The position numbers and the translations under genes were made by a program. The notes beneath the pieces are model-generated. The model searched no databases. It was not told the origin of the DNA and saw only the letters and a list, made by a program, of their open reading frames with translations. Below, piece after piece: positions 36,199 to 45,537 of a DNA stretch of 64,000 nucleotides; position 1 is the first letter of the stretch, and the number at the start of each line of letters is the position of its first letter. This DNA comes from an uncultured beta proteobacterium (GTDB lineage Bacteria; Pseudomonadota; Gammaproteobacteria; Burkholderiales; Burkholderiaceae): the NCBI GenBank assembly GCA_903892315.1, contig CAITHY010000087.1:1-64000 (forward strand). Direction: 5' to 3'.

Positions 36199-36828
36199 CT
36201 ATCTAACCAAAGGATTTGGTATGGGCTCACCAACTTTATGCAGTATATTTTTATCCCTGTGATGAAATAACTCCTCCTGCCCGACAATCTTGAGCACAGT
36301 GTCTTGATCGTAGCTCCAAGTGCCATCATCATTAATTTTTACCTGCATCCGAAACTCTACCGTCTTAAAGGCGTGATCCAAGAATGGTGCCGAACAAATG
36401 CCATAAGTATCAGATCCTTGAGTAGCAACTAATTCAAACTCTGTAGCATGAGCAGCAGCACTTCCAGACGCCATCGCCGTTTGCCCACGTGGAATTGTAA
36501 GTGTGTGAATAATGGTTTCAGTGGCCGGCTCCCATAACCAATAACCCACTTGATCATGATAGGTTTTGACCTGATCAGGCTTAGTGACATGTGCGTGGTA
36601 GCGCAACCCGTAAAGCAATTGTGGGCCATTTGTTTGTGGATCTATTGGGTGAAGTTCAATCCTCTCAACATAGACCTGCTTTTTAGGACCTTCGGCCTTT
36701 GGCTTTATATCCAAACCCCTTGCCCCCTCCCAAACTCCCGCCATTTTTGTCAGTGGCCCCAAATTCTGCAAGGTGTCGTGGTGAATTGGGTGCGGCTCTG
36801 TATAGATATCTTTGGGAAACTCTGACAT
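36199..36828 (-). CDS. Haem-binding beta-barrel (nitrobindin/FABP-like) protein
   Basis: 209 residues from the ATG at 36828, with GGAGG about 8 nt upstream; an ATG at 36846 overlaps that ribosome site. LGPLTKMAGVWEGARG at the start and GYWLWEPATETIIHTLTIPRG in the middle match the nitrobindin-like (former DUF1794) lipocalin-fold family, members of which bind haem and react with NO or peroxynitrite. The family assignment is fair; the ligand is not shown. Gap 36847-37098 holds no gene and no clear signal. Confidence 0.7.
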   Translation of the reverse strand: MSEFPKDIYTEPHPIHHDTLQNLGPLTKMAGVWEGARGLDIKPKAEGPKKQVYVERIELHPIDPQTNGPQLLYGLRYHAHVTKPDQVKTYHDQVGYWLWEPATETIIHTLTIPRGQTAMASGSAAAHATEFELVATQGSDTYGICSAPFLDHAFKTVEFRMQVKINDDGTWSYDQDTVLKIVGQEELFHHRDKNILHKVGEPIPNPLVR

Positions 36829-37098
36829 AAGGACCTCCATGGGCAATAAGAATCATTCTATCCAAGATTGATACTTGAATAAAACCCTCAATTGCCGGAT
36901 TCAACCCATTTGCTTAAATTGCCACATTGGATCACTAAGAGACATGGAGCAGACTTTCGCACCAATTAAGCCCCGCAGTTATTTGACGACCCACAGCCGA
37001 TATTTGCTAACAATCTAGCTAAACCACACCTCACCCAAATAAAACCTTACTTCACCCCCCCCAGCATTAGATGGAGAGTTAAATCCTACATTAATATA

Positions 37099-38265
37099 TC
37101 AAGCAGCCATAAGAGGGTTGGAGGCTGGCTTTGCCACCGGCAAATCCTTGAGCTGCACAACCGCAGACAACGCAGTCTGTTTGCCATCAAAATCTAACCA
37201 CGCCTTCTTATCAAAATCGTAGAGCTTACAGTCTCTAGCGGTATCAAAATACCATTTGAATGAAAACTGCTGAGAGATGATCCTGCCTGGCAATATTTCT
37301 TCGAGCCTATTTTGTGCAGACTTCAATGTATACAACGGAATACTCGCATCCACATGATGGGCGGTGTGCTCCATGATTTGATGCATCAACCGACCCCAGC
37401 CCAATGGGAATGTTAAGTGTACTGTCGTCGAAACAAATGGCTGAGCCCTTAACCATTCTGATTTTTTATCATACCAAGCCACCTTGTTATGTGTATGGTG
37501 CACATACACAACAAACCCAATCATCACGTTCCAAAATGCAAACGGAATAACGAAGCCGGCCAGAATCGCCATGATTACTGATTGCCTTGTAGCAACAGCG
37601 CTGCCAACCAATAAACCAACCCAGATCAACGCAAAAGCACTAACTAGTAAGTTATCTTTTAAAAAGATAGGGCGCTTTGCTGGCATATTTTTAGCATTAG
37701 GGAAAAACTCTCTCTTCCACCATATTTCGAGCAAGTAATAAATTCCCGGGCCAAAGCCGCTGCGATAGATTTGCTCTAATAATTTTCTTGCTGGGGATAA
37801 AGCGTCATACTCAGACTTGGATAAAGGCTCCCAAACAAAGTCGAATCCTTTTAAATTGGTTTGACCATGATGAACCACGTTATGACCAACATCCCAAAGG
37901 CTATAAGGAGTCAGCGAAGGTAAAAAGGCAATTCTTCCTAAAACCTTATTCAACCCCCTATGAGGAGTAAAGCTATGATGGCAAGCATCATGCCCAAGAA
38001 TAAAGATGCGGCCAGTAACAAAGCCAGCAATCACCCCTAGAAGTATTTTTAGCCAAGCACTTTCAAGCAATACCGTCCCAGCTATTAAACCTAGCCATAG
38101 GCATGCATCAAAAATCAGCAGTAAAACAGCTCTCAGCGTTTGACTTCTAGCCATAGGCTCCAGCCACGAGCGAATAATTTTTCTATGGGGCAACTCAGCT
38201 TCTAATTCTAAGGGTGTCACCTTAGTCTCCGATATGGGCTCTACTATATTCAGAGATGAGTTCAT
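37099..38265 (-). CDS. Membrane fatty acid desaturase
   Basis: 388 residues with paired membrane helices and three histidine boxes: HDACHHS, HNVVHHG and HTAHHVD. These bind the di-iron centre of acyl-lipid desaturases, which insert a double bond using O2. AGGAAAG precedes the ATG. An FNR-type box lies 86-99 bp upstream, so expression may follow oxygen. Which fatty acid position is attacked cannot be read. Confidence 0.88.
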   Translation of the reverse strand: MNSSLNIVEPISETKVTPLELEAELPHRKIIRSWLEPMARSQTLRAVLLLIFDACLWLGLIAGTVLLESAWLKILLGVIAGFVTGRIFILGHDACHHSFTPHRGLNKVLGRIAFLPSLTPYSLWDVGHNVVHHGQTNLKGFDFVWEPLSKSEYDALSPARKLLEQIYRSGFGPGIYYLLEIWWKREFFPNAKNMPAKRPIFLKDNLLVSAFALIWVGLLVGSAVATRQSVIMAILAGFVIPFAFWNVMIGFVVYVHHTHNKVAWYDKKSEWLRAQPFVSTTVHLTFPLGWGRLMHQIMEHTAHHVDASIPLYTLKSAQNRLEEILPGRIISQQFSFKWYFDTARDCKLYDFDKKAWLDFDGKQTALSAVVQLKDLPVAKPASNPLMAA

Positions 38266-38350
38266 GACTTCTTTCCTGAGGAATATATATTAAGGATTTA
38301 CCCAAAAAAGGGAGTGAGGATTATTGTCAAGTCGTTTACGAAAGGCATGC

Positions 38351-38364
38351 ATGACATAGATCAA
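38351..38364. promoter_or_regulatory. FNR/CRP-type box upstream of the desaturase
   Basis: ATGACATAGATCAA fits TTGAT-N4-ATCAA at 8 of the 10 specified positions. A near-identical sequence (ATGACATAGATCAT) lies before the TsdA-like gene at 52023. The FNR-like regulator at 47551-48267 is the obvious candidate. Confidence 0.5.
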
Positions 38365-38394
38365 AGTGTCGAATTTCTACAAATCTAATCAGCG

Positions 38395-38592
38395 CTACTT
38401 TGAGCAGCTTGGGCCAGCAGAGCTCACTTTGAGAAATTGATAGATTGGGCAAAATCTCAATAAGCTGGTTACGATCAAAAGTATCCCAGCCCAACCCCAA
38501 AGCCCTATCTGGTTGGCTAAGGTCATATTGATTAGCATGAAGCCCACCAACAACCTCATTGACCGGTCCCCACATCCAATGTTTTGATTCAT
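38395..38592 (-). CDS. DUF2892 (YgaP-type membrane) protein
   Basis: 65 residues from the ATG at 38592 (MNQNIGCGDRSMRLLVG); the frame extends upstream without better support. Two membrane helices with the GLWGWAGILLIVTSLLRFCPIYQFL block define DUF2892, the membrane part of the rhodanese YgaP. Its paralogue is at 48361-48585 in segment 2. It diverges from thioredoxin at 38706. Probably linked to sulfane-sulfur handling. Confidence 0.8.
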   Translation of the reverse strand: MNQNIGCGDRSMRLLVGFMLINMTLANQIGLWGWAGILLIVTSLLRFCPIYQFLKVSSAGPSCSK

Positions 38593-38705
38593 ATGGCCCC
38601 ACTTACACAGTTTTATATAAAACACTATACTAAATCATATTTTGTATATTTATGAATTATCAGAAATATACACGCCATTCAACATTCCAAATGGAGACCT
38701 CATTC

Positions 38706-39131
38706 ATGCTTATCAGATGCCCACATTGCGATAAATGGAATCGGCTAAATTCCGAAAAATTGGATGATTTCCCAATTTGCGGATCTTGCAAGAAAGATCT
38801 ACTAACGAAGCCTATCAACCTGGATAGCGACTCTGTAAATTCACTATTAAAAAGCTCGAAAAAACCAATTTTGATTGATTTTTGGGCCCCGTGGTGCGGC
38901 CCCTGTCGCATGTTTGCGCCAACATTTGAATCTAGCTCAGAGAAATACGTTAATGATGTCATTCATGCGAAGATCGATACCGAGGAGAATTATGCGGCTG
39001 GACAACAATTTAATATCCGCTCTATTCCCACTCTTGTTGGATTTAAGAATGGCGTGGAAATCAATAGAGTCAGTGGCGCACTACCCCCAAAAGAGCTAGA
39101 GCAATTTATTCATCAACTAATCTCTCAATAG
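38706..39131 (+). CDS. trxC: Thioredoxin 2 (TrxC-like)
   Basis: 141 residues from the ATG at 38706, preceded by GGAG. An upstream in-frame ATG would add 18 residues that the paralogue at 46236 lacks. The N-terminal zinc ribbon (CPHC...CGSC) identifies TrxC; the active site is WCGPC in IDFWAPWCGPCRMF, and the cis-Pro is in RSIPTL. It reduces disulfides and serves under oxidative stress. The 3' end overlaps the convergent LysR gene by 26 bp. Confidence 0.92.
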   Translation: MLIRCPHCDKWNRLNSEKLDDFPICGSCKKDLLTKPINLDSDSVNSLLKSSKKPILIDFWAPWCGPCRMFAPTFESSSEKYVNDVIHAKIDTEENYAAGQQFNIRSIPTLVGFKNGVEINRVSGALPPKELEQFIHQLISQ

Positions 39132-40032
39132 ATAACTCCTTCAGGAAGTTTTGTAACATCATCGTCTGCACCCTATTGCGGTGAATCACGATATAACTTT
39201 GCCGCTTAGATAGGGGTAATGGCGTGTTTAAATATCTTAGGCGCCCACTTTTAATAGCTTCATTTACCACCCAGCGTGAAAGATAGGAAACCCCTAGGCC
39301 TTGCTCGACTGCATTTCTAATCGCCTCAGAACTACCCATCTCCATGCTGCGCTTATACGAGCCCAAATACGGAAGTAACAATTGGTCCGTAGACTCACGA
39401 GTCCCAGATCCAGACTCTCTTAGCAGCCACAATTGCTGTTGTAAGGTTTCCAAGGATAGTTTTTGGGGGGCTTCATTCTTTTTCTTTTTGCCACCCTGAG
39501 CAACTACCACTAACTCATCCTGAATCCATGGTGTGACAATCAGATTTGGCTCATGACAAGGACCCTCAACCAGGCCAATATCTAATTCAAATGATGCAAC
39601 CGCAGCGCATATTTTTTCCGTGTTACCAATCAGAACCTTTGAGCTCCAAGAATCATCATCTTGTTGCAAATAGCTGCTTAAAAATTGCCTGAGTATTTTT
39701 GGCAACACATAATTGCCAATAGTAGTGCTAGCTCCGATACGCAATGACTGCACCTGAAGACTGGCACCATTCGACATGTGCTCAATCTCTGATGCATCAT
39801 TTAATAGGGAAAGTGCGCGCGGCAATAATGCGCGACCATTTTCATTCAGGACAAGACGCTTGCCAACACGCTCAAACAAATGAATAGAAAGCAAACGCTC
39901 CAGCTCATTGAGTGCTGCACTGGTTGCAGATTGCGATAGTGAAATTTCTTTGCTAGCGGCTGTTGTACTCCCAGTCCGCGCAATGGCGCTGAATATCTGA
40001 AGTTGCCTCAAGCTGAGATGCAATACATTCAT
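39106..40032 (-). CDS. LysR family regulator (YeiE-like) of the YeiH exporter
   Basis: 308 residues. The N-terminal winged helix (LRQLQIFSAIARTGSTTAAS...SQSATSAALNELE) and a substrate-binding domain are complete. It is divergent from a YeiH-type exporter, the arrangement of E. coli yeiE-yeiH. A 15-bp palindrome in the intergenic region is the likely operator. The effector is probably a sulfur oxyanion, by analogy with YeiE and sulfite, but this is inference. Confidence 0.85.
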   Translation of the reverse strand: MNVLHLSLRQLQIFSAIARTGSTTAASKEISLSQSATSAALNELERLLSIHLFERVGKRLVLNENGRALLPRALSLLNDASEIEHMSNGASLQVQSLRIGASTTIGNYVLPKILRQFLSSYLQQDDDSWSSKVLIGNTEKICAAVASFELDIGLVEGPCHEPNLIVTPWIQDELVVVAQGGKKKKNEAPQKLSLETLQQQLWLLRESGSGTRESTDQLLLPYLGSYKRSMEMGSSEAIRNAVEQGLGVSYLSRWVVNEAIKSGRLRYLNTPLPLSKRQSYIVIHRNRVQTMMLQNFLKELSIERLVDE

Positions 40033-40054
40033 TCAATTTTTTCCACTCTAATTT

Positions 40055-40069
40055 ACCTATTAAATAGGT
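40055..40069. promoter_or_regulatory. LysR operator candidate
   Basis: The perfect palindrome ACCTATT-A-AATAGGT lies 22 bp upstream of the LysR start and about 50 bp from the YeiH start. It fits the symmetric T-N11-A type bound by LysR proteins and would control both divergent genes. Confidence 0.6.
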
Positions 40070-40119
40070 TAATTATAGATATATAACTTGTTTTACAGAT
40101 GAATTAGTTACGATTACAT

Positions 40120-41256
40120 TTGCCTTATTCAATCCATCCGATAAATATCTTGAGCGCCAACTTACCCACTCCCTCTATAGCTTCAAACGGACAAGGCCAG
40201 GGTGGAAACTGGCTAGCGGTTATTAGCTGCAATCTTCCTGGCCTTGCTCTCTGCTCAGCATTGGCTACCATTGGAATCTGGTTGGGTGAATTTGAGTGGC
40301 TTCAGTTGCACGGCTTTAGCACCCTGACTCTAGCGATTATTGGAGGTATCTTAGTCGGCAATACGTTTTATCACCGCCTTGCACCAACTGCTAATACAGG
40401 GGTTCACTTCGCAAAACAAAACCTATTGCGACTGGGCATTGTGATGTATGGCTTACGCCTAAGCACTCATGACATTGGCCAGGTTGGGCTGGCTGGAATT
40501 GTGACCGATGCACTGGTTCTGTCATCCACATTTACATTGGCATACCTCATCGGCGTTAAATGCTTAGGCATGGATCGTAAAACAGTTGCCCTGATTGGCG
40601 CCGGTAGCTCAATCTGCGGGGCTGCTGCAGTTATGGCAACCGAACCAATTGTACGAGGCCGGTCCGAACAAGTCACTATCGCTGTTGCCACCGTAGTAGT
40701 GTTTGGCACACTGGCTATATTTTTATATCCCGTATTGTTTGATCTAAACCAGTATTGGCAACTCATTCCTGGTGGGCCCAATCAATTTGGGATCTACATC
40801 GGATCAACTGTCCATGAGGTCGCTCAAGTTATGGCTGCCGCTCGATCTATAGATACGCATGCAGCCGACACTGCCGTCATAGCCAAGATGGTACGCGTGA
40901 TGATGCTCGCACCGTTTTTGATTCTACTGTCAATTGGAATAAGCAAAGGTACAGTTAAGCATCAAGAAAAAACGATTGCAAAACCAAAAATTACTATTCC
41001 ATGGTTTGCATTTGCATTTATTGGTGTAGTGCTCTTAAATTCATTTTTTCCTTTGTCGGTTAAATTAAAAACCGCAATCACAGAACTAGACACTTTCTTT
41101 CTCGCCATGGCAATGGCGGCACTAGGATTATCGACCCACATCTCATCAATTAAAAAAGCAGGGCTCACCCCACTGTTCTTGGCGCTAATACTATTTACAT
41201 GGTTAGTGGTGGGTGGAGCGTTGATTAACCGCTGGACTTTCAATCTGCTAAGTTAG
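40120..41256 (+). CDS. YeiH family putative sulfate/sulfite exporter
   Basis: 378 residues from TTG at 40120; E. coli YeiH is 349, so the true start may be further in. About ten membrane helices. GAGSSICGAAAVMATEP and GIYIGSTVHEVAQVMAA are the conserved blocks of Cons_hypoth698 (PF03601). Members next to sulfur genes have been proposed to export sulfate or sulfite. With rhodaneses and a TsdA-like enzyme nearby, export of a sulfur oxyanion is a reasonable inference. Confidence 0.82.
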   Translation: MPYSIHPINILSANLPTPSIASNGQGQGGNWLAVISCNLPGLALCSALATIGIWLGEFEWLQLHGFSTLTLAIIGGILVGNTFYHRLAPTANTGVHFAKQNLLRLGIVMYGLRLSTHDIGQVGLAGIVTDALVLSSTFTLAYLIGVKCLGMDRKTVALIGAGSSICGAAAVMATEPIVRGRSEQVTIAVATVVVFGTLAIFLYPVLFDLNQYWQLIPGGPNQFGIYIGSTVHEVAQVMAAARSIDTHAADTAVIAKMVRVMMLAPFLILLSIGISKGTVKHQEKTIAKPKITIPWFAFAFIGVVLLNSFFPLSVKLKTAITELDTFFLAMAMAALGLSTHISSIKKAGLTPLFLALILFTWLVVGGALINRWTFNLLS

Positions 41257-41302
41257 CCCACAAATGACGCCGCCTTATTCTCCTATTCATATGACTCACT
41301 TA

Positions 41303-42286
41303 CTACTCCTCAGATAAGCGCTTTCCATACGATATTGCATAAGCCGGTCGCCTAAATAGAAGAATGGGGTCATTGGTTGGCTCGATACCCGAAGCCATTA
41401 TCAAGGGATCAAAATTAATGTCTTCGCAAGCGCCCCCTCTTTGCGGGCTTGCTGAGTTAATCGTCAATACCCCAGCTTTTATTTCTTTACGGCTGGTTGG
41501 CCAATAGATTGTTGGATTATTTTGCTCGTCTGCAGGCTCGCCAATTACCAGCACCATATCCCACCGAACGGGACCTGCCTGTATCTTAGACAAGATATCT
41601 TGATCAAGATAAGGTGTCAATGCAACTTTTAACTCTTCATCAGTCAAACGTTTCACGCCATTCTGAGGCACAAAACGCCAACGCACTAATGTGACTTTTT
41701 TATTTTTATTAATGAACTTAAATGTATGAATGCTATAAAAATCACTATTGGCATAACTTGCGATCGGATTATTCTTAGCCAAGTATTCCCCTAGAGCCTT
41801 ACTATCTGGGTGACTTGCCTTGTAGGCTGAGACCAATTTAGGGTCAGGCTTACCGGTGAGGGGATCTGGAATATTCGCCACCAATCCATCATAAAAAGAC
41901 TCAGGCGTTGCTGCCCCGAAGACAGGAACATTAAGCATCGTGAAATGTTGCAACTGCCCGCCTGGTAACCTGAACTCCAAAGCCATTCCCCTGGGATTTC
42001 TGGCGGTATCCTGAACCTTGATTCCGCCGGCCAATGAGAACCTGCCCTCTACCGGCACTGCTTCACCAGAAAATAAGGGTGATGTGGTGTAAGCCTGAAT
42101 CATCGCATTGCCCATAAAATTTCCGGCAATACAAATACCATTAGTATGATTTCGCCTCTGACCTAGGCTAACGCCATTTAGTTTTTCAAGGCCAGAGACT
42201 ACTTGATCTGGCATCACAGGCTCATCAGCAAAGCTAAAGCAACAGGCCGCCAAGGTTGAAATCACAATACACAGTCTTGGCATCAT
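41303..42286 (-). CDS. Catalase-related peroxidase, SrpA-like, periplasmic
   Basis: 327 residues with a signal peptide (about 1-21, ending FADE). This is the minimal catalase fold: distal His in QRRNHTNGICIAGNF, the NPRGMALEFRLPGG block, and the proximal haem Tyr near the C terminus in RRPAYAISYGKRLS. SrpA-type proteins are haem peroxidases without the dimer arms of true catalases. It follows the YeiH gene convergently, with a 46-bp gap. Confidence 0.87.
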   Translation of the reverse strand: MMPRLCIVISTLAACCFSFADEPVMPDQVVSGLEKLNGVSLGQRRNHTNGICIAGNFMGNAMIQAYTTSPLFSGEAVPVEGRFSLAGGIKVQDTARNPRGMALEFRLPGGQLQHFTMLNVPVFGAATPESFYDGLVANIPDPLTGKPDPKLVSAYKASHPDSKALGEYLAKNNPIASYANSDFYSIHTFKFINKNKKVTLVRWRFVPQNGVKRLTDEELKVALTPYLDQDILSKIQAGPVRWDMVLVIGEPADEQNNPTIYWPTSRKEIKAGVLTINSASPQRGGACEDINFDPLIMASGIEPTNDPILLFRRPAYAISYGKRLSEE

Positions 42287-42356
42287 TATCTAATCCTATT
42301 TATGAATAACTTCACGGCATGCCCGCTGCCAGCATTAAATCAATTTGCATCTGTAA

Positions 42357-43541
42357 TTATGCGCGACGACCTTTGAGTCCAATCCAAAGCAATGCCGCCC
42401 CAATTGCCAACACCGGAATGATTGAAACTATATTCAGTATTTCCCAGCCCTGTGAGGTTACCATTGCCCCGGAAGTAAATGAAGTAATAGCCATTGTGCC
42501 AAATACGCAAAAGTTGATTACCGCTTGAGCTTTGTCTTTCTCTTCGGGGCGATAAGCTGTCATAGCCAGGGAAGTAGCCCCTGTAAATAAGAAATTCCAA
42601 CCCACGCCAAGAGTGAATAAAGCAAATAAAAATTGATGTAAATCGGTTCCCGTTGAGGCAACGCCAATACACATCAAATTAAGCAACACGCCAGCTCCCA
42701 TAATTTTAATGGCACCAAAACGCTTAATAAGTGAGCCTGTAAAAAATCCAGGAGCAAACATACCAATCACATGCCACTCTAATACCAATGCGGTATCAAC
42801 AAATTGATGTCCACAAATTTGCATAGCCAACGGGGTGGCGGCCATCAGCAAATTCATCACCCCGTAACCCAAAGATGCTCCGATGGTGGCAACAAGAAAA
42901 ACAGGTTGAAGCAAGATGGTCTTTAATTCACGTCCCGCTGTTAAGGAGTGGTGAGATCTATACTCATCGGGGAAATGGATAAATTGCATCGCAATAATCC
43001 CCAATGCTCCCGCAATAGCTAGCGCAAGGTACGCACCTAAGAATGGTGTTCCATATAAATTGCGTGTCCAAGAAGCCAAATTGGGTCCTATTACTGCGCC
43101 TAAGATTCCCCCCGCTAAAACCCAGGATACAGCTTTATCTCTTAATGCTTTATCAGTTAATTCGGCTGCGGCAAATCGGTAAAGTTGACCATTCGCACTG
43201 TAGTATCCCGCAATAAATGTACCCCCAATGAGCAGCCAAAAATTATGCGTGAAGGCAGCATAAGCGCAGATGAGCGCAGAAATAATCGCAATTAAGAGGC
43301 CCAGCTGAAAGGAGCGACGTCGCCCGAATTTATTTTGGGTCTTAGCCACAATCGAAGTAGCTAAGGCTCCGCCAACTACATATCCCATGACAGGCAAGGT
43401 AGCCATCCAAGAGACGGTTGCCAAGCTAAAACCTACAAGACCGTTAATAGCAATAAAGGTGACATTATTGGTTAAAAAGAGTCCTTGGCAAATAATCAAT
43501 AAAAAAAGATTTTTGTTTAGAAGACTATGTTGCGATTTCAT
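42357..43541 (-). CDS. Major facilitator superfamily transporter
   Basis: 394 residues, twelve predicted helices, with the loop 2-3 motif region KTQNKFGRRRSFQLG. Substrate unknown. The same-strand neighbours (SrpA-like 70 bp downstream, rhodanese 80 bp upstream) could form a loose operon of redox and sulfur genes. Complete, with no frameshift. Confidence 0.82.
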   Translation of the reverse strand: MKSQHSLLNKNLFLLIICQGLFLTNNVTFIAINGLVGFSLATVSWMATLPVMGYVVGGALATSIVAKTQNKFGRRRSFQLGLLIAIISALICAYAAFTHNFWLLIGGTFIAGYYSANGQLYRFAAAELTDKALRDKAVSWVLAGGILGAVIGPNLASWTRNLYGTPFLGAYLALAIAGALGIIAMQFIHFPDEYRSHHSLTAGRELKTILLQPVFLVATIGASLGYGVMNLLMAATPLAMQICGHQFVDTALVLEWHVIGMFAPGFFTGSLIKRFGAIKIMGAGVLLNLMCIGVASTGTDLHQFLFALFTLGVGWNFLFTGATSLAMTAYRPEEKDKAQAVINFCVFGTMAITSFTSGAMVTSQGWEILNIVSIIPVLAIGAALLWIGLKGRRA

Positions 43542-43621
43542 TTATAAAAGAACCATTTCTTGTACAGCCCACCCTGCTAATTTATTAAAAATAAATCAAT
43601 CATACAGATTGGGCGCACCTA

Positions 43622-44596
43622 CTAATTCAAAGGCACACCTTCTAAAGAATTCCCCTCTTTGGTCCATAGATAAGTGGAGCCGTCGTAAAGCTTGACCGAT
43701 GGATTCTTAAGGATTTCTGAAAGAATAAACCATGATCCAGATGCAAGATGCCCAGTATTGCAATAACTAATGGATGCATCTGTAGATTCAATACCATTAG
43801 CCTGTAGGATGGCAGCATAAGTAGAGGGTTTTAGAAAATAGCTGGCACCATTCTCTGATCGACTCATTAATTCAGGGGAAAACATTTTTGCCCCTGGAAT
43901 ATGCCCATATCCAGAAACCTCCGGCCTTTTCGTGAGCCCAAAAAACTGGCCAGGCTGACGAGAGTCAACTAGCTGGATGTCTCCTGACCTGGATGCCTGC
44001 ATCACTTCCGATGTGCTAGCTATCAAATCTTGATTGGCAGACTGAGCCATCCAATTACCCCGTATTTTTGGCGAGGCCTCGCTCGAAGTTATATATCCCG
44101 CCGCAATCCAGCCTGCCAAACCACCATCTAACATCGCTATATTCGCCTCACCATAAACCTTGAATTCCCAATAGGCACGAAGACCCTCATCTATATCTGA
44201 CATATCTTGGCCGACAGGAACGATGATGATTGGCTTATTGGCTGCAACTCCAACAGACTGAACCAGCCTTTGAAAATCACCTTGCTCGGGAATATGGTAT
44301 TTAGTCTTCTGCCCATTTAATAGCCGCTCCGCCCAAAGATCTTTTGAATTCATGAGAAGCGATCCTTGAATATGGCCATCAATCCCAACAAGGATTTTTT
44401 TACCCGAGGCGTTTAATTCATATCTAGGAACTTTAATAAAGCTATCCGGATCCTTTGTTACTTCCAGAATTTGTACATCGGATAAATGATTCGATAACCA
44501 TTGAGCACTAATAACTGGCCCCGGTAAATCTACCGCCCGAGAGATGCTGGAAAAAACAACGGCAATAAGAACTACAAACCAATAAACCTGTTTCAT
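43622..44596 (-). CDS. Exported two-domain rhodanese (sulfurtransferase)
   Basis: 324 residues with an N-terminal signal peptide (about 1-21). Two rhodanese domains: the first lacks an active Cys, the second has YCNTGHLASGS with the catalytic Cys. It transfers sulfane sulfur from thiosulfate or a similar donor in the periplasm. It has a full-length paralogue at 48922-49899 in segment 2, aligning from LPxPVxSAxWLxNxLSxVQ to the shared ending EGVPLN/VGVPLN. Confidence 0.88.
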   Translation of the reverse strand: MKQVYWFVVLIAVVFSSISRAVDLPGPVISAQWLSNHLSDVQILEVTKDPDSFIKVPRYELNASGKKILVGIDGHIQGSLLMNSKDLWAERLLNGQKTKYHIPEQGDFQRLVQSVGVAANKPIIIVPVGQDMSDIDEGLRAYWEFKVYGEANIAMLDGGLAGWIAAGYITSSEASPKIRGNWMAQSANQDLIASTSEVMQASRSGDIQLVDSRQPGQFFGLTKRPEVSGYGHIPGAKMFSPELMSRSENGASYFLKPSTYAAILQANGIESTDASISYCNTGHLASGSWFILSEILKNPSVKLYDGSTYLWTKEGNSLEGVPLN

Positions 44597-44766
44597 ATCA
44601 AGATCTCAATCGCATCTAATTAGTATATAAATGAACCTCAAGAAAATCAGTCCTTGGTCGCTAAAACAAGAAATTAGGGCCGTATAGCAATACAAAAAAC
44701 ATATTGAATTGCCCCTTTATCCTACTGCTAAAGCAATGTAAAAAATAAGGGCGCCAACCCACGCAA

Positions 44767-44784
44767 TGTCGGGTCAAACCGACA
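44767..44784. repeat. TGTCGGG...CCGACA palindrome (copy 4) in a 289-bp gap
   Basis: An inverted repeat with arms TGTCGG and CCGACA around GTCAAA. It corresponds to the second half of the composite palindromes at 27541, 29532 and 36011. Apart from it, gap 44597-44885 contains no gene and no promoter I can support. Confidence 0.65.
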
Positions 44785-44885
44785 CTAAATGACTGGGTCT
44801 GAAATGCCTTCAAAATCAATTTCTATCCGTCACTTCTCGAGACAGCTCAACGAGACACTTTCACTCTAAGACGAACGCCCCCTCA

Positions 44886-45143
44886 TTAAAACTTCAGTAA
44901 GGTCCACTCACTAAGGTTTAACCTGCCATCCTTGTTTTTGTCGGCAGCATCAAAGTTGATAGTGGAGATGCCTGCCTTTTTAGCCTCATCCCTAGAAACA
45001 TATCCATCTTTGTTTTGATCCGCAGTAACAAATAAGGGTGGTAATTTATGGATATCTTTATCTGTCTGGGGCGCCGTTTGAGCGCCAACCATCAAAGGCG
45101 CTAAAAATGCGATCAGCAATAAAGGTAGTTTGGTGGAATTCAT
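44886..45143 (-). CDS. Small exported EF-hand protein
   Basis: 85 residues: a signal peptide (about 1-21, ending VGAQ) and a pair of EF-hand loops, DQNKDGYVSRDE and DKNKDGRLNLSE, both with the 12-residue Ca2+-binding pattern. Likely periplasmic calcium binding. It is the last gene before the right end of segment 1. Confidence 0.85.
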   Translation of the reverse strand: MNSTKLPLLLIAFLAPLMVGAQTAPQTDKDIHKLPPLFVTADQNKDGYVSRDEAKKAGISTINFDAADKNKDGRLNLSEWTLLKF

Positions 45144-45219
45144 TATCGGTTTTCCTCAAGAAAAGTGACTATGGCCTTGATAGTAGCAGTCTATTTCAGG
45201 ATTGAAACCACCCCGATAC

Positions 45220-45464
45220 AACGCTGTCGATGTCAGATAAATTTCAAGAGTTCAAATCCAGCGCCGGGAGACCACATGACTCTCTTGGCAGGTTTATAAA
45301 ATTGTCTGAATATCATTCGTTAGCCCAAGATGGTAGGCGCTGGATGACCGAGAAGACTATAAGTATCTCAAAAAAGATTCAAGTGTCGCGTTTCCGGACA
45401 CTACATAACAATGCTGTCGACACCAGAGAAATTCCAAGAGTTCAAATCCCACGCCAGGAGACCA
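45220..45464. repeat. Right subterminal repeats of segment 1
   Basis: Three overlapping repeat structures fill the 498-bp gap before the next gene. (1) 45220-45274 and 45410-45464 are direct repeats matching at about 46 of 55 positions. (2) 45331-45402 matches the left-end repeat 27491-27562. (3) 45381-45402 is composite palindrome copy 5, followed by TGTCGACA at 45414-45421. An open frame across them (45230-45490) looks non-coding. Confidence 0.7.
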
Positions 45465-45537
45465 ACCGCCAATATCACACCACCTTTTAGGCTGGTTTAT
45501 GTCAATGTCTAAGTTACTGTTTTATAACAATTTTATG

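Noticed and set aside
44767..45421. Integron attC-type sites suggested by the palindromes
   Set aside because: No RYYYAAC/GTTRRRY core sites and no integron integrase; the recombinases present are phage- and Fim-type.
45230..45490. 86-residue open frame
   Set aside because: It runs across two direct repeats and a palindrome, has no ribosome site and its composition is not protein-like.
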